Source of the DNA: Cryptomeria japonica
Lineage: Eukaryota > Streptophyta > Pinopsida > Cupressales > Cupressaceae
NCBI RefSeq assembly: GCF_030272615.1
Contig: NC_081413.1
Coordinates: forward strand, 445,758,538 to 445,822,537
DNA length: 64,000 bases
Reading direction: 5' to 3'
In this document: piece by piece, positions 11,481 through 22,269 of the stretch
Numbering within the stretch: position 1 is the first letter of the stretch
How the letters are laid out: each line of letters opens with the position of its first letter
Made by a program: the position numbers and the translations under genes
Notes under the pieces: generated by a model
Databases searched by the model: none
Told to the model about the DNA's origin: nothing
Seen by the model: only the letters and a program-made list of their open reading frames with translations

Positions 11481-12780
11481 GAATGGAAATATGAAGAATT
11501 TACTAGATGTCCTCAAGAGTCACCAACTCCTCGCCATTGTGTAAATGAAATGAGCTCATCTACGAGTATCACCTCTGTATGAGTGATATGATCAAGCCCC
11601 TGTTAGTCGTATCCTTAGGCATGTAGAGAATGTGATAGAGACCAATATGTTAGAAGATTGGCCTATTCTAGCATGCACTAAGAATGGGAAGTATATAGCT
11701 TGCCAAAATATGTCATTGTCAACCTAAGGCTATCCTAAAAAATTAAAACTCATTTTTAAAATCATGCGTAATTGCAAATATTTCCCAAAACTTACAACAA
11801 TTGTGAAACTTAAGTAAATGTGAATTTTTTATACACTTTAAAGATAAAATTAACAAATGTAAAACACTTATAAAAATTGTGGAATCATTATTATAAATGT
11901 GAAACACCGATGACACAATTGTGCAATCATTAATGATTGCGAAACATAATCAATGAATGTGAAATAAAAATCACAATTGTGAAAAAATTGACGAACAAAT
12001 ACAAAATTCTTAAAAATTTAGCATCAAACAAAAAAAATTTAATGATAAATCAGTGGAAAATTTGAAAAGGTATGACTAATTACTTACCCCACCACTTGAG
12101 CCCATTGCCCTACCAAATGATTGAACCTACTCAGCCAATTGTTGTCTCCTCTTGACACTTGACATCACTTTTCAAATGCTCAATAATTGCTCAAAGATCG
12201 CCCAAAATTCTATAAGCGCCAAGGATTCAAATGAGACAAATGAACCCTAAATTTTTTATTTATAGATGAATTGGAGCCCTAATTAGGGTTAGTCACCCTC
12301 ATGGTCATGGTCAAATCCAACTTTAAATACCTTTTAGGTTTCTCAAACTAACTCAAAACTTTTCTAAGTTACAGACTTGAGATCCTGGTCACATTATCGT
12401 TAAATTGGTCTTCACATCATAATTTTTTTACCAATTTTTTGAGGGGGCACAATTATAACCTATTCTCATTAGGGAATACTTGGGTAGGTTTTCTTAATTA
12501 TTCTTTGAAACAACACCTGAAAATGCATTGTCTCCAAGAGGGGAAAAATGTAGATAGTCTGAATTGTCCCATTACTAATATCGTTAATTTTTCTTCTATA
12601 TTAATTAAATAAATTTAATTATTTAGTTAAACCAATTTTATTCTTTTTTATTATCATCTTCTTATTCATCGCAAATTGATTATTCAATTTATATCTTAAT
12701 CATTTGATCAATTGACCATTTTCCCTCTAAATTATTAATAAAAAAAAATTATTATGTAACTAATCTTGATTATTTACTTG
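11479..12780. other. AT-rich intergenic DNA
   Basis: Short A-rich and T-rich runs are present but no coding signal. The stretch 11,820-12,010 repeats variants of AATTGTGAAA loosely. I see nothing further. Confidence 0.5.
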
Positions 12781-12784
12781 TACA

Positions 12785-12905
12785 ACTTGATTTGGCCTAG
12801 TGGTGGATAACTTGTTCTCTTAAAAGAGAGGTTACAAGCTCAAATCCCACAATGGGGTAAGGTATGTATGTCTTATCGGCTTTGACATATTAACGATCAA
12901 AATAA
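12785..12905 (+). mobile_element. tRNA-derived SINE-like sequence
   Basis: TGGCCTAGTGG at 12,793-12,803 fits the pol III A box TRGYNNANNGG exactly. AGCTCAAATCC at 12,837-12,847 matches the B box GGTTCRANNCC at 9 of 11 positions. The 33-base gap is normal for a tRNA-derived SINE head. The sequence between does not form a tRNA cloverleaf, so it is not a tRNA gene. Its ends and tail are not defined. Confidence 0.45.
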
Positions 12906-13096
12906 TAAAATTGATTATTTACTTTAATTAAATGATCTATATTGTTTAATTAAAATCAATTTCTATTTTCCAATAAATAAATAATTTATTTAAATTATTT
13001 AATTATCTAATTATGTCTTCCTAATTAAATAAATTTCTTAAATTTATACAATATATTTTCCCTTCATTTAGAATAAATCAATCTTTCCCCAAATTT

Positions 13097-14199
13097 TGTT
13101 GGAATACAATGAATCCAAGAACACTGAGAGGGGGGGGTGAATCAGTGTTCTACCGGAATGGAGAAATTTAATCTTAGAAAAACCATGCTGGGATTGAAGA
13201 CCCACAATATCTATCCACTAAACAGATTAATAAATATTACAATAAGGGGCCTGCACATGCAGAAAGACCAATAGCCTAGAGCACACTGCTCATCACAAAA
13301 TGAGTCTCACTGACTACAGAGAGGTTATAACCACCTCAATATAACTAGACAACAATCCATAAGAATGAACTGCCAATGATAGCATCTACCATGCCTAATT
13401 ACAATCCTGGTTAAGCTCAATATTGGAGGCCTTAAACCTCTTCCGCAAACCCAACTCGATCTCCAATAATCAACCAAATCCTCTGCTCAATGAATATTAC
13501 ATTGTTCGCTCCTTACATATACATATCCCATACATCATGATATATAATGAGATCTTACATCATATTTATACCAACCTGGGACCTAAAAAATTAGGTCAGC
13601 CACCTAAAAGATATTACAATAAGATCATTACATACATCCACATTACAATGATATGCCATGTCAGCTTTAGACCAAAACAACATTAAACAAACCATAAATC
13701 ATCCTACTAACATGTAGAGAACACGTAACATGATACTAGTCCATAACCTAGATAGGTACCAGACCTAATCTGGGTCCACCATGCCAAAGCAATGTCTTCA
13801 ATTAGTCGAGGCACAAACAAAGATCGCCTTCTACATCCTAAATTCCATCTAGAAGCCACACCAACACCACTAATGCATCTTGTCAAAGATTCTCAGTAAA
13901 AACTCTGTCGGTAAAACCTTAAACCCTTACTGGTATAGGCTTGATAGAGTGTATGATAGCATCCAATCACCAAGTTAGTATCAACTGACCAAAAAATACT
14001 CTAGAAACATCAAACCAAATATATTCCATTGATTCAATCATGTCAGTAGTATCCAACTGATAATCCCTTCTGTCGGTAACACAAGTTCTTCTATCGGTAA
14101 CCAAAACCTGTCTGTCGGTAACCAACCATAACAGCTAGTGTTGACATCAATGAAAAAACATCAATGCAACATATAATCAATTCCTTCATATTGCCAACA
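13097..14199 (-). mobile_element. Solo copia LTR
   Basis: The block is bounded by TGTTGG ... CCAACA and flanked by AATTT on the left and AATTC on the right, a near-perfect 5-bp target duplication. It lacks flanking primer site and polypurine tract. On the minus strand it runs from TGTTGGCAATATG to the common end CTCTCAGTGTTC ... CCAACA. It is clearly related to the LTR at 60,899-63,364 (compare 13,250-13,800 with 61,200-61,760). It most likely formed by LTR-LTR recombination. Confidence 0.75.
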
Positions 14200-15224
14200 A
14201 ATTCAAGTTCATTAATTAATTTTATTTCATTCAATATTTTCAAAAATATAAATGCAAATTAAATGATATTTCAACTTAATTTCCTACATCACATGGAAAA
14301 ATTCCTATGTTCCACTGACTTCTAGTCAACTCTCAATCAAATTTTTCTAACAATTCAATCAATTTAGTCTTCTAATCAATCAAGTCAATTAACTAATCAA
14401 TCAAATTTATTAACTAACTAGTCAATCTTGTTTATCTCTCAATCAATTTAATTAACTCCTCAATCAATCAAGTTGGTCTCCCAATAAAATCCAATCAATA
14501 TGAGAAATTCTCACCCACCAACCTATGACATTGAATCTCAGCCATTCAACCAATCCTTTTAGAATCTATAAATTCAGCACCAATTTTCCCATATTGATAA
14601 TCACTATCTTCGAATTCTTGTGTCCTCATATTACAGGTTTCCATAACGTAACTCTAAGAGAAAATTTCCCACAAGGAGAAGAAGAGAAATAGAAGCAACA
14701 TGCTTGGATTCAACAAGATGTTCTCATTGTTTTTATTTACTTTTGTTGTCGAATTTGTTAGTAGTCTTTTATTGTGTTACAATAATCTAACTATTATTAT
14801 GAATTTTGCTCATATACAAAATCAATAAAAAGAGGCCCGATAGTAGTGTCAAAATAAGATAACCAAAAAGGAAGGGGACCTACGACAAATGTAGTAGGAG
14901 TGGCCAAAGAGAGGTCCACAAATAGCTCCAACTAATGGGAGACTATTGTTGCAATTGAAACTGACCCCAAAATAGGGGATGGAAGTAAAGGATGGGTGAC
15001 TGTAGGCGTGGCGGGAGGAGGAATGGAATCCACAAAGCCAAGAATCTTTAGAAGATAAGAACTAGGTAACCCGCAAATAACATCCCTATTAGAAGTGGCA
15101 AAATCCAAATATAGAGTTGAGCACGAGGGAGCAAGAGTGGCCCATAGCAAAAAAACACATTAGTTAAACTAAACTATTTCTATATTCCAATGGATTAAAT
15201 GTGAGGGCCTGAGTATTATCATGT
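14200..15224. other. Intergenic DNA
   Basis: The block at 14,330-14,520 is rich in TCAATCAA and TTAACTAA variants. The minus frame at 14,932-15,150 has no recognisable similarity. I see nothing I can name. Confidence 0.4.
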
Positions 15225-15735
15225 GATTTTGATTGCACTTCTCCATTGTCATAGCATATGCATTTTTCACTCTTATCACAACCTAGTTTTCCTCTAAGAG
15301 AGATAGATAAGTTTCAAACATATTCCATGGGTATGTTCTAGGTCAACTCCATAAAGAAGAATTACATGTGATCATGCATTGTCATAAAATTTTCAAGGTA
15401 AACTATTTCATATAATTACTTCTAGTACATCTAACTTTTAGAGGTATTAAGTTATAATAAAAAGAAGCTATAACCAATTTTAATAGTTAAAAACACTCTA
15501 TTGACCTTTAAAATTCAGCAAGTACAAATCCCTCTTAACCTTATTTTGATTCATATAGAACTTTTATTCTAATTATTTGCTTCATTTTATTTTTTCCACT
15601 CAACTTCTTGTCTAAAATATAAATTACAATTATAATTAATTTACATGTATAAAATGTTTCATTTCCTCTAGAAATATAATTAAACATATTTATTTATAAA
15701 ACTAATTAAATTTAATATTAATTTATCTACCAAAC
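15225..15735 (+). repeat. Dispersed repeat, copy 1
   Basis: This 500-base AT-rich segment aligns with 39,505-40,030 in the same orientation. Shared stretches include the CATAGCATATGCA / CATAGCATGTTCA region, CTTATCAC-ACCTAGTTTT, a block around CATCTAA-TTTTTAGAG, and AATTTTAGTAGT / AATTTTAATAGT. It has no coding capacity. It could be a non-autonomous element or an old segmental duplicate. Confidence 0.6.
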
Positions 15736-15769
15736 ACCCATAGTTTATGAATGTCGTTAAGTACTTCAT

Positions 15770-16560
15770 TAAAAGTTATTAGCCAATAGGCTATATATGG
15801 GAAGAATCCCCACCGGATTTTCCTCATGTCAGATGCCGGTAATTTGCTATTGCTGATAACATCGCCGTAAAGGTATACAGAACCCAAATCTCTGTTTAAT
15901 CAATAAATCGTTGGGTTGTGGTCAATAGTTGTTTACATCACAGAACAAATTTTCGTAATTTTTAATTAGTTGACCGTACTTCAAGCTACCTTGCGCCGCC
16001 CTCTTAGGTTTTCAGCCATAGCGATGGAGACGGCTCGCACCAGAAATACTATAGTTGCTTGTTGTGTGTGACATGCATCATTTTGAAGTTGTAAAAGGCA
16101 TCAACGTTGGGAATTTGGCATGGCGAAGCTCATGCATTACAAGAAAACCAAGGAACTCATTGCCAGGAAATATATTGAGCGAGACCCTAAGGTATTGTGT
16201 GATTTTAATGGCAATAGATTTTTTTGTTGTTGGAGCAGTTAGTTAGGGTTTCCAATCTATGGGATTAGAAAAGTTTTACTTGTTGATTTCATTCTTTGTT
16301 TCGTTCCTTGTCCTGTTGATTTTTTTAGAATGGATTTGTTGTGTATTTGAACCTGTGGTTTTGTTTGCAGATAGACCATAATGTTATGTAGGAGATTATA
16401 AACCATTGAATGCTCAGGCACCCAAATATTATTTGATTCAAGGATTTATGTTCGTGGCTTGAGTCCCATGGCTTTACTTCTCTTTTTGTGAAGATCAATT
16501 GTTACTTGAAGTCGATTCTGTTCGGCATGTTTTGATGGTGCTTTGTTGTTGTAGCCACTT
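15770..16560 (+). pseudogene. Possible 5' end of a broken host gene (two short exons)
   Basis: An ATG at 16,120 opens 24 codons (MAKLMHYKKTKELIARKYIE ...) that end at a good donor (AAG/GTATTG, 16,191/16,192). A 179-base T-rich intron ends TTTGTTTGCAG at 16,370, and the next exon reads six codons to TAG. Upstream sequence (15,790-16,050) is less AT-rich and contains a TATATATGGG stretch. I do not recognise the peptide. A degraded 5' gene fragment is the likeliest reading, but chance is possible. Confidence 0.25.
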
Positions 16561-16704
16561 TTTCTAAGCGTGGTTTCCAATCAATCTTCACATCTAACAA
16601 ACAATCCACTATCCTACGCAATTAAGTAGCATTTCTCAAACCACCAAGAAGACTTGAAAACTAGGCACAAGAACTTAAATCAACCGGCACTCTAGAGCTT
16701 TTGA

Positions 16705-16950
16705 TTATCTGGGTACTCCTAGTTTTATCTCCCATCCAAAGGGCACAGATCCTGGAGTTATATTATAACTCTGTTCTTCCACTGCCTTTATTGTCTGAGT
16801 GTCCTTGATGCTCTCTTTGGAAGTCATCCTCTGGCTGCTGCTCAAGGACTCATTGGGAGAGCACATTTCGAACACGACATTGTCTACATAGATTTCCTTA
16901 TTCAGATTGATGGATAGCTCTTTTAGAGCTGATTTTAGCGGCATTTTTTT
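16705..16950 (-). pseudogene. Short open fragment with a PGSVPFGWE motif
   Basis: A minus frame of about 80 residues begins MPLKSALKELSINL and ends PGSVPFGWEIKLGVPR. The last segment resembles the PG-VPF-WE-PG-P motif found in plant DUF688-type proteins, but the match is short. It ends where antisense PPR sequence begins (about 16,955). It is probably a gene fragment without function. Confidence 0.3.
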
Positions 16951-17164
16951 TTTAATAAGAATGCCAAATAGAATTTGTGTGAGACAAAATACTTCAAATA
17001 AGTGTGATCTCATGAAACACCTTGATTGTAGGATATACTCAAATTGGATTTGTTGCAAAGGAATTAAATTTTTTCAAGAAAATGCAATTGGAAGGTGTAA
17101 AGACGAATTCTGGCAACCTTTGCTGGCATCGTCCTTGCATGTGTAAAAATGGGATCTTTGGAAT

Positions 17165-17325
17165 GGCTGTGTCTATTCTGCCTCCAAAAAAGACGAATCC
17201 GTCAGACTAACAAAACGTGGTATGCATTCTCCGTCGTTGGATAAAAAATCTATGGTTGACATTTACGACTAACATCGCATGTTAGTCGCGTCGTACCACT
17301 TTTTGGAGCTAGAATAGACGCGTCC
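17165..17325. mobile_element. Mutator-like MITE, 161 bp
   Basis: The ends are imperfect inverted repeats: GGCTGTGTCTATTCTGCC on the left and, read inverted, GGACGCGTCTATTCTAGC on the right, both continuing into CTCCAAAAA. It is flanked by CTTTGGAAT at 17,156-17,164 and 17,326-17,334, a perfect 9-bp duplication as left by Mutator-like transposases. The interior holds the palindrome GACTAACAT-CGC-ATGTTAGTC. It has no coding capacity, so it would need a transposase in trans. Confidence 0.75.
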
Positions 17326-17760
17326 CTTTGGAATAGGGTATGGAATTCCATCAATGTATAAAGTATAGAGGAATTTTTCAGATTTTGTAGTTGGCACTGC
17401 CTTGCTTGACATATATGCAAAATATTGAATCATACACACAGCACAGGTACTATCTAAGAAAATGCCTCAAAGAAATTTGGTCTCATGGAATGCCATGATT
17501 AAAGGATATGTACTACATGGATTTGTTAAGAGTAAAATTTCAAGCAAATGCAATTGGCAAGTGTAAAGCCAAATTACACAACCATTGCAAGCATCCTCCA
17601 TGCCTATGCCAAAATGGGAGATTTGAAACAGGGCATGGACATCAACCAAACCATAAAGGATCAAATTTTTTTTTCAAAATACTGTGTTGCAACTGCCCTG
17701 GTTGACATGTATGTGAAACATGGAAGCATGGACAAGGCATTTGAATTTTTTGACAAAATT

Positions 17761-18063
17761 GCTCACTATTGTACCAATAACCAGAATAACTAGAATTAAA
17801 AATATAATGCATATCACAAAACTTAAATTACATTACAATAGAACTGTTTTTATAGACTTCCATCTCCTACATCGATCAAAGAAAAAAGAAATAAAACAAA
17901 GCTTAAAACTAAAAAAAATAGTGGAAAACTATTTTAAAACTAAAACTAAAAACTTCATCCTATCTTAGCAGTTTTTGTGAACTGCTTATTCACAAAAGCA
18001 AAAAATAGTAATAAAGTTGTTTTATCTCTAGCATGTCATATTAGCATTCATCATTATCTTCAA
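17761..18063 (-). mobile_element. copia-2 3' LTR
   Basis: This block of about 300 bases from CTCACTATTGTACCAAT to CATCATTATCTT repeats, with few changes, at 21,811-22,109. A polypurine-like run (minus AGAGGGAGATTG) adjoins it at 18,064-18,073. The outermost 50 bases present before the primer site in the other copy are missing here. Confidence 0.75.
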
Positions 18064-18285
18064 TCTCCCTCTAAATGATGAATGGAGGTAAGACCCAATT
18101 GATTATGAAAAGCAACAAAAGTCAATATTGAAAGAGCTTTGGTGAAGCTATCAACAACTTGTTCAAAAGAACGATAGAACTGCAACTCTACTTGTCCATT
18201 TTGAACCAAATCACATAATAAGATGAGGCTCATAGCATACATAATATCAGGCCTATTGGTTGTGAGGTACATGAGGTTACCAACT
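18064..18285 (-). pseudogene. copia-2 RT end joined to RNase H end (internal deletion)
   Basis: The minus frame 18,060-18,272 begins with the RT end motif YLTTNRPDIMYAMSL and within 20 residues passes to the extreme end of RNase H (VVDSFTKAL ... FHNQLGL). The catalytic RNase H core is missing, so a deletion of several hundred bases joined the two. The element could not complete reverse transcription on its own. Confidence 0.75.
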
Positions 18286-19153
18286 AAACTCCTATACTAA
18301 GTAGCATCAACCTTGGGACTGGCATTTCCTTGGTTAGTTTTTCACCAAGGGCTATGGGGGTTGCAAGTGCTTTGCATGCCACCATTCTAAACTTCTTCAT
18401 TAAATCGGCTATATACTTGGTTTGGGAAATAAATATACCTTTTGATGTTTGTTTTACTTCCACACCAAGAAAATGGTGCATGAGTCCCAGATCTGACATT
18501 TCAAACTCTTGTTTTATTTCTTCTTGAAGCTTCTCCATGAGAGCTTCGCAATTACCTGTATAAATAAGATCATCAACATAAAGGAAAACTATGTGAATAT
18601 CATTACCAATATGTTGGACATACATGGTGGGCTCTGAGTGGTTTCTATTGAATGTTTTCTTCATGAAATAACTGTCAATCCTAGCATACTAGGCATGAGA
18701 AGCTTGCTTCAACCCATAAAGGGATTTCTTCAACTTGTAGACTAAGTGTTCTATTTCTGGAACTTCATAACCCATAGGTTGTTCCACATAAACTTCCTCA
18801 TCTATGTAACCATTAACGAATGCTAATTTCACATCCATCTAGAATATTAGTCACTTATATTGTGTTGCAACAACCAATATAATCTTAACTGTATCAAGTC
18901 TAGCCATAGGAGCAAAATTTTATGCATAATGCACTCTAGGAGCTTTTGCAAACCCCTTGGCAACTAGTCTTTCCTTATGTTGTATTATTGAACCATCTAC
19001 ATGATATTTGACTTTGTAAATCCGTTTCACACCAATCACCTGCTTACCTTTGGGAAGTTGAACTAATTCCCAAGTATTATTATTAAGAATGGAATTTATC
19101 TCATCATTCATAGCACTAACCCATACAGGTTCTTTCACTGATTCTTCATACAT
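18284..19153 (-). pseudogene. copia-2 reverse transcriptase
   Basis: The frame 18,284-18,664 carries the catalytic block FLYVDDLIYTG, then EFEMSDLGLMHHFLGVEV and GIFISQTKYIADLMKKF. The frame 18,920-19,153 carries the N-terminal RT block (WVSAMNDEINSILNNNTWEL, then IYKVKYHVDGSI, RLVAKGF). Stop codons interrupt the fingers region between them. This is typical copia RVT_2, inactive as read. Confidence 0.85.
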
Positions 19154-19203
19154 AGAGGGTTCAGCTTTAATTGTACTAAGAAAAGAAAAATTAACAACTA
19201 TAT

Positions 19204-20272
19204 CTATATTGGCACTCCTCTAATAAATATCAGCCAAACTTCGTACCTTTCTTGGAACAGATGTTGGAGGTGATGATGGAGGTGAATCTTCACCTGAGTT
19301 AGTGCTACTTGAGGAACTAGGTGAGCTTGGAGGACTAGAACTGGAGCTTGAACTTCCACTTGATCTTGTGGGAACAGGAAGAGGAACACTATTATCTTCC
19401 ATGTTTATTATTATTGGTGGTTTTAGTTGCACATCATCTTTCCACTACCATACTCCCCCTTCATCAAAAATTACATCATAGCTAACTATCCATTGATTTG
19501 TCTCTGGATTATAAAATATGTAGCTTTTAGTTGTAGTAGAATATCCCACAAAGATACAAAGTTGGGATTTGGCAACTAACTTCTTTCACTTTTGATCTAA
19601 TATATGCACATATACCAAGCATCCAATGACTCGAAGATGAGCCACTGAAGGCTTGTGACCACTCGAGGATTCCTTTGGAGTGAGATTTTGAACTGCTTTC
19701 GTGGGACTATGGTTGAGAATATATATGGTAGTGGCAACTGCTTCTCCCCAAAAACTATTTGGAAGATGTTTTGTCTGCAACATGCTTCATTCCATTTACA
19801 TAATGATACGGTTCTTTCTTTCAACAATACCATTTTGCTAAGGTGTATATGCGGTAGTAAGTTGTCTCTATATGCCATGCTTTAGACAAAAATTAGCAAA
19901 CTTATTAGAAGTAAACTCTCCCCCTCTATTTGTTCTGAGTATCTTGACAAGATACCCACTTTGTTTCTCAACCTCTTCCTTAAAACTCTTGAAGCATGCA
20001 AAGGATTCAGATTTTTTCTTCAAAAAATAAACCCATGTGAGGCGTGAGTAATCATCAATCAAGGTCAAAAACTAAAGCTACTTACCCAATGATTTCTCTT
20101 GCATGTCACCACAGATGTCAGCATGAACAAGATCTAGAGGAGATTTGGCTCTCCAAGGTTTGCCAACTGAAAAACTGTCTTGATGATGCTTGCCAAGTGC
20201 ACACACTAAACAAACTTCTTCTTTTGCGTTGATTGGAGGAAGACCTCTCACCATATTCTTCTTATTCAACAA
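19204..20272 (-). pseudogene. copia-2 integrase and serine-rich linker
   Basis: Pieces in order: 20,078-20,272 holds the integrase start (LVHADICGDM), 19,868-20,068 the core ([19 protein letters not shown]-like), and 19,586-19,783 the block FWGEAVATTIYILNHSPTKA. The frame at 19,220-19,432 encodes a Ser/Pro-rich linker typical of the integrase-RT junction in copia. The pieces lie in different frames. Confidence 0.8.
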
Positions 20273-20541
20273 AGTTAGCCCCTGAAAATTTAGATGACCA
20301 TATCATTGATGTCATAACCATGAATCTTCTATGGTTGATTTCAGTGCATGCAACTTACTAGAAATCAATGTGAGTGGAAACAATAGATTCTCTATCATAT
20401 AAGTCTTTGCTACAACATGATTATTATTAGATTTATAAAAAAAATTACAGCAACTATCTTTAAATACAACTTTATAATTCTTTTCTATAAGTTATCCTAG
20501 ACTCAAAAGACTATGTTGTAACTGTGGCACAAAGAAAGTAT

Positions 20542-20544
<3 letters not shown>

Positions 20545-20591
<47 letters not shown>

Positions 20592-20602
20592 TGTGTGTGT
20601 GT
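20545..20602. repeat. (GT)n microsatellite inside copia-2
   Basis: A TG/GT run of nearly 60 bases with one GCGC interruption lies between the protease and integrase regions of copia-2. It disrupts the frame. Confidence 0.95.
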
Positions 20603-20689
20603 AGTATCTCCTTACTTAGTCTTGACTGCAAGGGTACTTTTATCCACTACATCAACCTCCTTAGCATCTCCAAATTTAACTGTACTTCT

Positions 20690-21735
20690 CATTGAATCAT
20701 CTAATTTGACAAAGAAATCAAATTTACCTGTCATATGATTTGAACAACCGCTATCCAAGAACCAGACATCGTCTTGGTGTTCTTTTGCCAAATTTCATAC
20801 AAAGAATGTAGAATTATTTGCGTCAGAAGACTCTTTTGTATAACTAGCTCTTGACTTATTCAAGTTAGATTTCTTCTACCTGCACTTAGATTCATAGTGT
20901 CCATATCTTTCACAATATCTACATTGGATACTCCTTCTATCAAAAAAACTTCATCATTTTCCTCTTCCTCTACCTCTTCCTCTATTATTACCATAATATT
21001 CACCTTAAAATTTAGTAGTGTGAGAGGGAGGAGATTTGCAATTTTCTTCAATATTCATAGAAGACTGGAAAGCTTGCACAAAACTTTTCGTAGAGTGTTG
21101 TATATGCTCCTCATGGGACTGCAAAGAACCAATTAACTCTGCAACTTTGAAAGTAGTTAGATCTTTACTTTCTTCAATAGCAATTGCTACTGGATCAAAT
21201 TTAGGAGGAAGAGACCTCAAAAACTTTTCTACAATTTTTTGGTCTCATATAGTTTCACCTTGAGTCCTAAGGGATTCACAATACATTGAGTCCTAGTAAT
21301 AAATTCATGAATGGACTCGGATTCCTTCATCCTCAAATTTTTATATTCTCTTTGAAAATTTTGAAGTCTTACCAATTTGATTTTGTTTGTACCTTGGTAT
21401 GCAGTTTGTAGAGCCTCCCATGCATCTTTTGATTTCGTCAAACTGGTAATTTGAGGAAAAATTAAAACATCTAAGGCAGATTGAATGGTGAAAATTGCAT
21501 TGTTATCCTTCTTTATATCTTCTTTCAGTTGAGTTTTCTATTGTGGTGTCCATGTATTTAGTGTATTTTGATCAACAGGTTCTATGTATGCACCTTCCAC
21601 TAATTCCCAGAGATCTTGGGATAATAGTAGGGTCTTCATTTTGATACTCCAATAACCATAGTTTTATCTAGTAAAAAATGGAAGCTAAAATGCTAAATCT
21701 TTTCCATTAGCCATTTGGATATAAATGTTTCTCTA
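20690..21735 (-). pseudogene. copia-2 Gag and protease
   Basis: Near 20,730 the minus strand encodes the protease block DSGCSNHMTG. Gag pieces lie at 21,005-21,220 (SLPPKFDPVAIAIEESKDL, ELIGSLQSHEE) and 21,229-21,441 (DAWEALQTAYQGTNKIKLV, LQNFQREYKNLRMKESES). The Gag start MANGK lies near 21,715 and is followed within a few codons by stops. This is UBN2-type Gag, decayed. Confidence 0.8.
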
Positions 21736-21750
21736 ACTTGCAACCTACTC

Positions 21751-21761
21751 TGATACCAAAT
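21751..21761 (-). other. copia-2 primer binding site
   Basis: The minus strand reads TGGTATCAGAG, the canonical initiator tRNA-Met primer site, placed between the 5' LTR and the Gag start. Confidence 0.85.
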
Positions 21762-22109
21762 AAAAGAACAAATTTTAAATAAAAATAGCTGAAATATTAA
21801 AAACTAAATTTCTCACTATTGTACCAATGACCAAAATAACCAGAATTTAAAATATAATGCATATCAATAAACTTAAATTCAATTACAATAGGACTATTTT
21901 ATAGACTTCTATCTCCTACATCAATCAACGAAAAAAGAAATAAAACAAAGATTAAAACTAAAAAAATAGTGACATACTATTTTAAAACTAAAACTAAAAA
22001 CTTCATCCTATCTTAGTAGTTTTACAAACTATTGATTCACGAAAGCAAACAAAAAAGTAATAAAGTTGTCTTTATCTCTAGCGCAACATATCAAAATTAA
22101 TCATTATCT
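21762..22109 (-). mobile_element. copia-2 5' LTR
   Basis: The section 21,811-22,109 repeats 17,761-18,063. The remaining 50 bases up to the primer site occur only in this copy. LTRs of 300-350 bases are short for plant copia. PPR sequence resumes immediately after 22,109. Confidence 0.7.
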
Positions 22110-22269
22110 CCAGGACTGCAATGATTGAAGGATATGTACAAAATGGATTTGTTGAAAAGGCTTTAGAAACTTTAAAGAAAGTGCAATTGGTAGGTGTAAA
22201 GCCAAATTCGACAATCTTTGCTAGCATCCTTCTTGCTTGTTCCAAAATCAGGGTTAAATTTGCGCATTA

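Larger units (their letters stand above)
16960..22260 (+). pseudogene. PPR protein pseudogene, split by a MITE and copia-2
   Basis: Three separated plus-strand stretches encode pentatricopeptide repeats of the plant PLS type. At 16,990-17,160 the frames read IVGYTQIGFVAKELNFFKKM then QLEGVKTNS. At 17,460-17,760 they read MPQRNLVSWNAMIKGY, QLASVKPNYTTIASILHAYA and ATALVDMYVKHGSMDKAFEF. At 22,110-22,260 they read TAMIEGYVQNGFVEKALET and VKPNSTIFASILLACSK. PPR proteins bind organelle RNA. Frameshifts, stops, the MITE at 17,165-17,325 and copia-2 at about 17,761-22,109 make it a pseudogene. The two sides of copia-2 join in sense, so the transposon split one PPR unit. Confidence 0.85.

Noticed and set aside
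11238-11582. Frames rich in Arg-Glu or Ser-Leu repeats
   Set aside because: They are translations of the (CT)34 microsatellite.
12793-12847. tRNA gene
   Set aside because: A and B boxes are present but acceptor and anticodon stems do not form; a SINE head is more likely.
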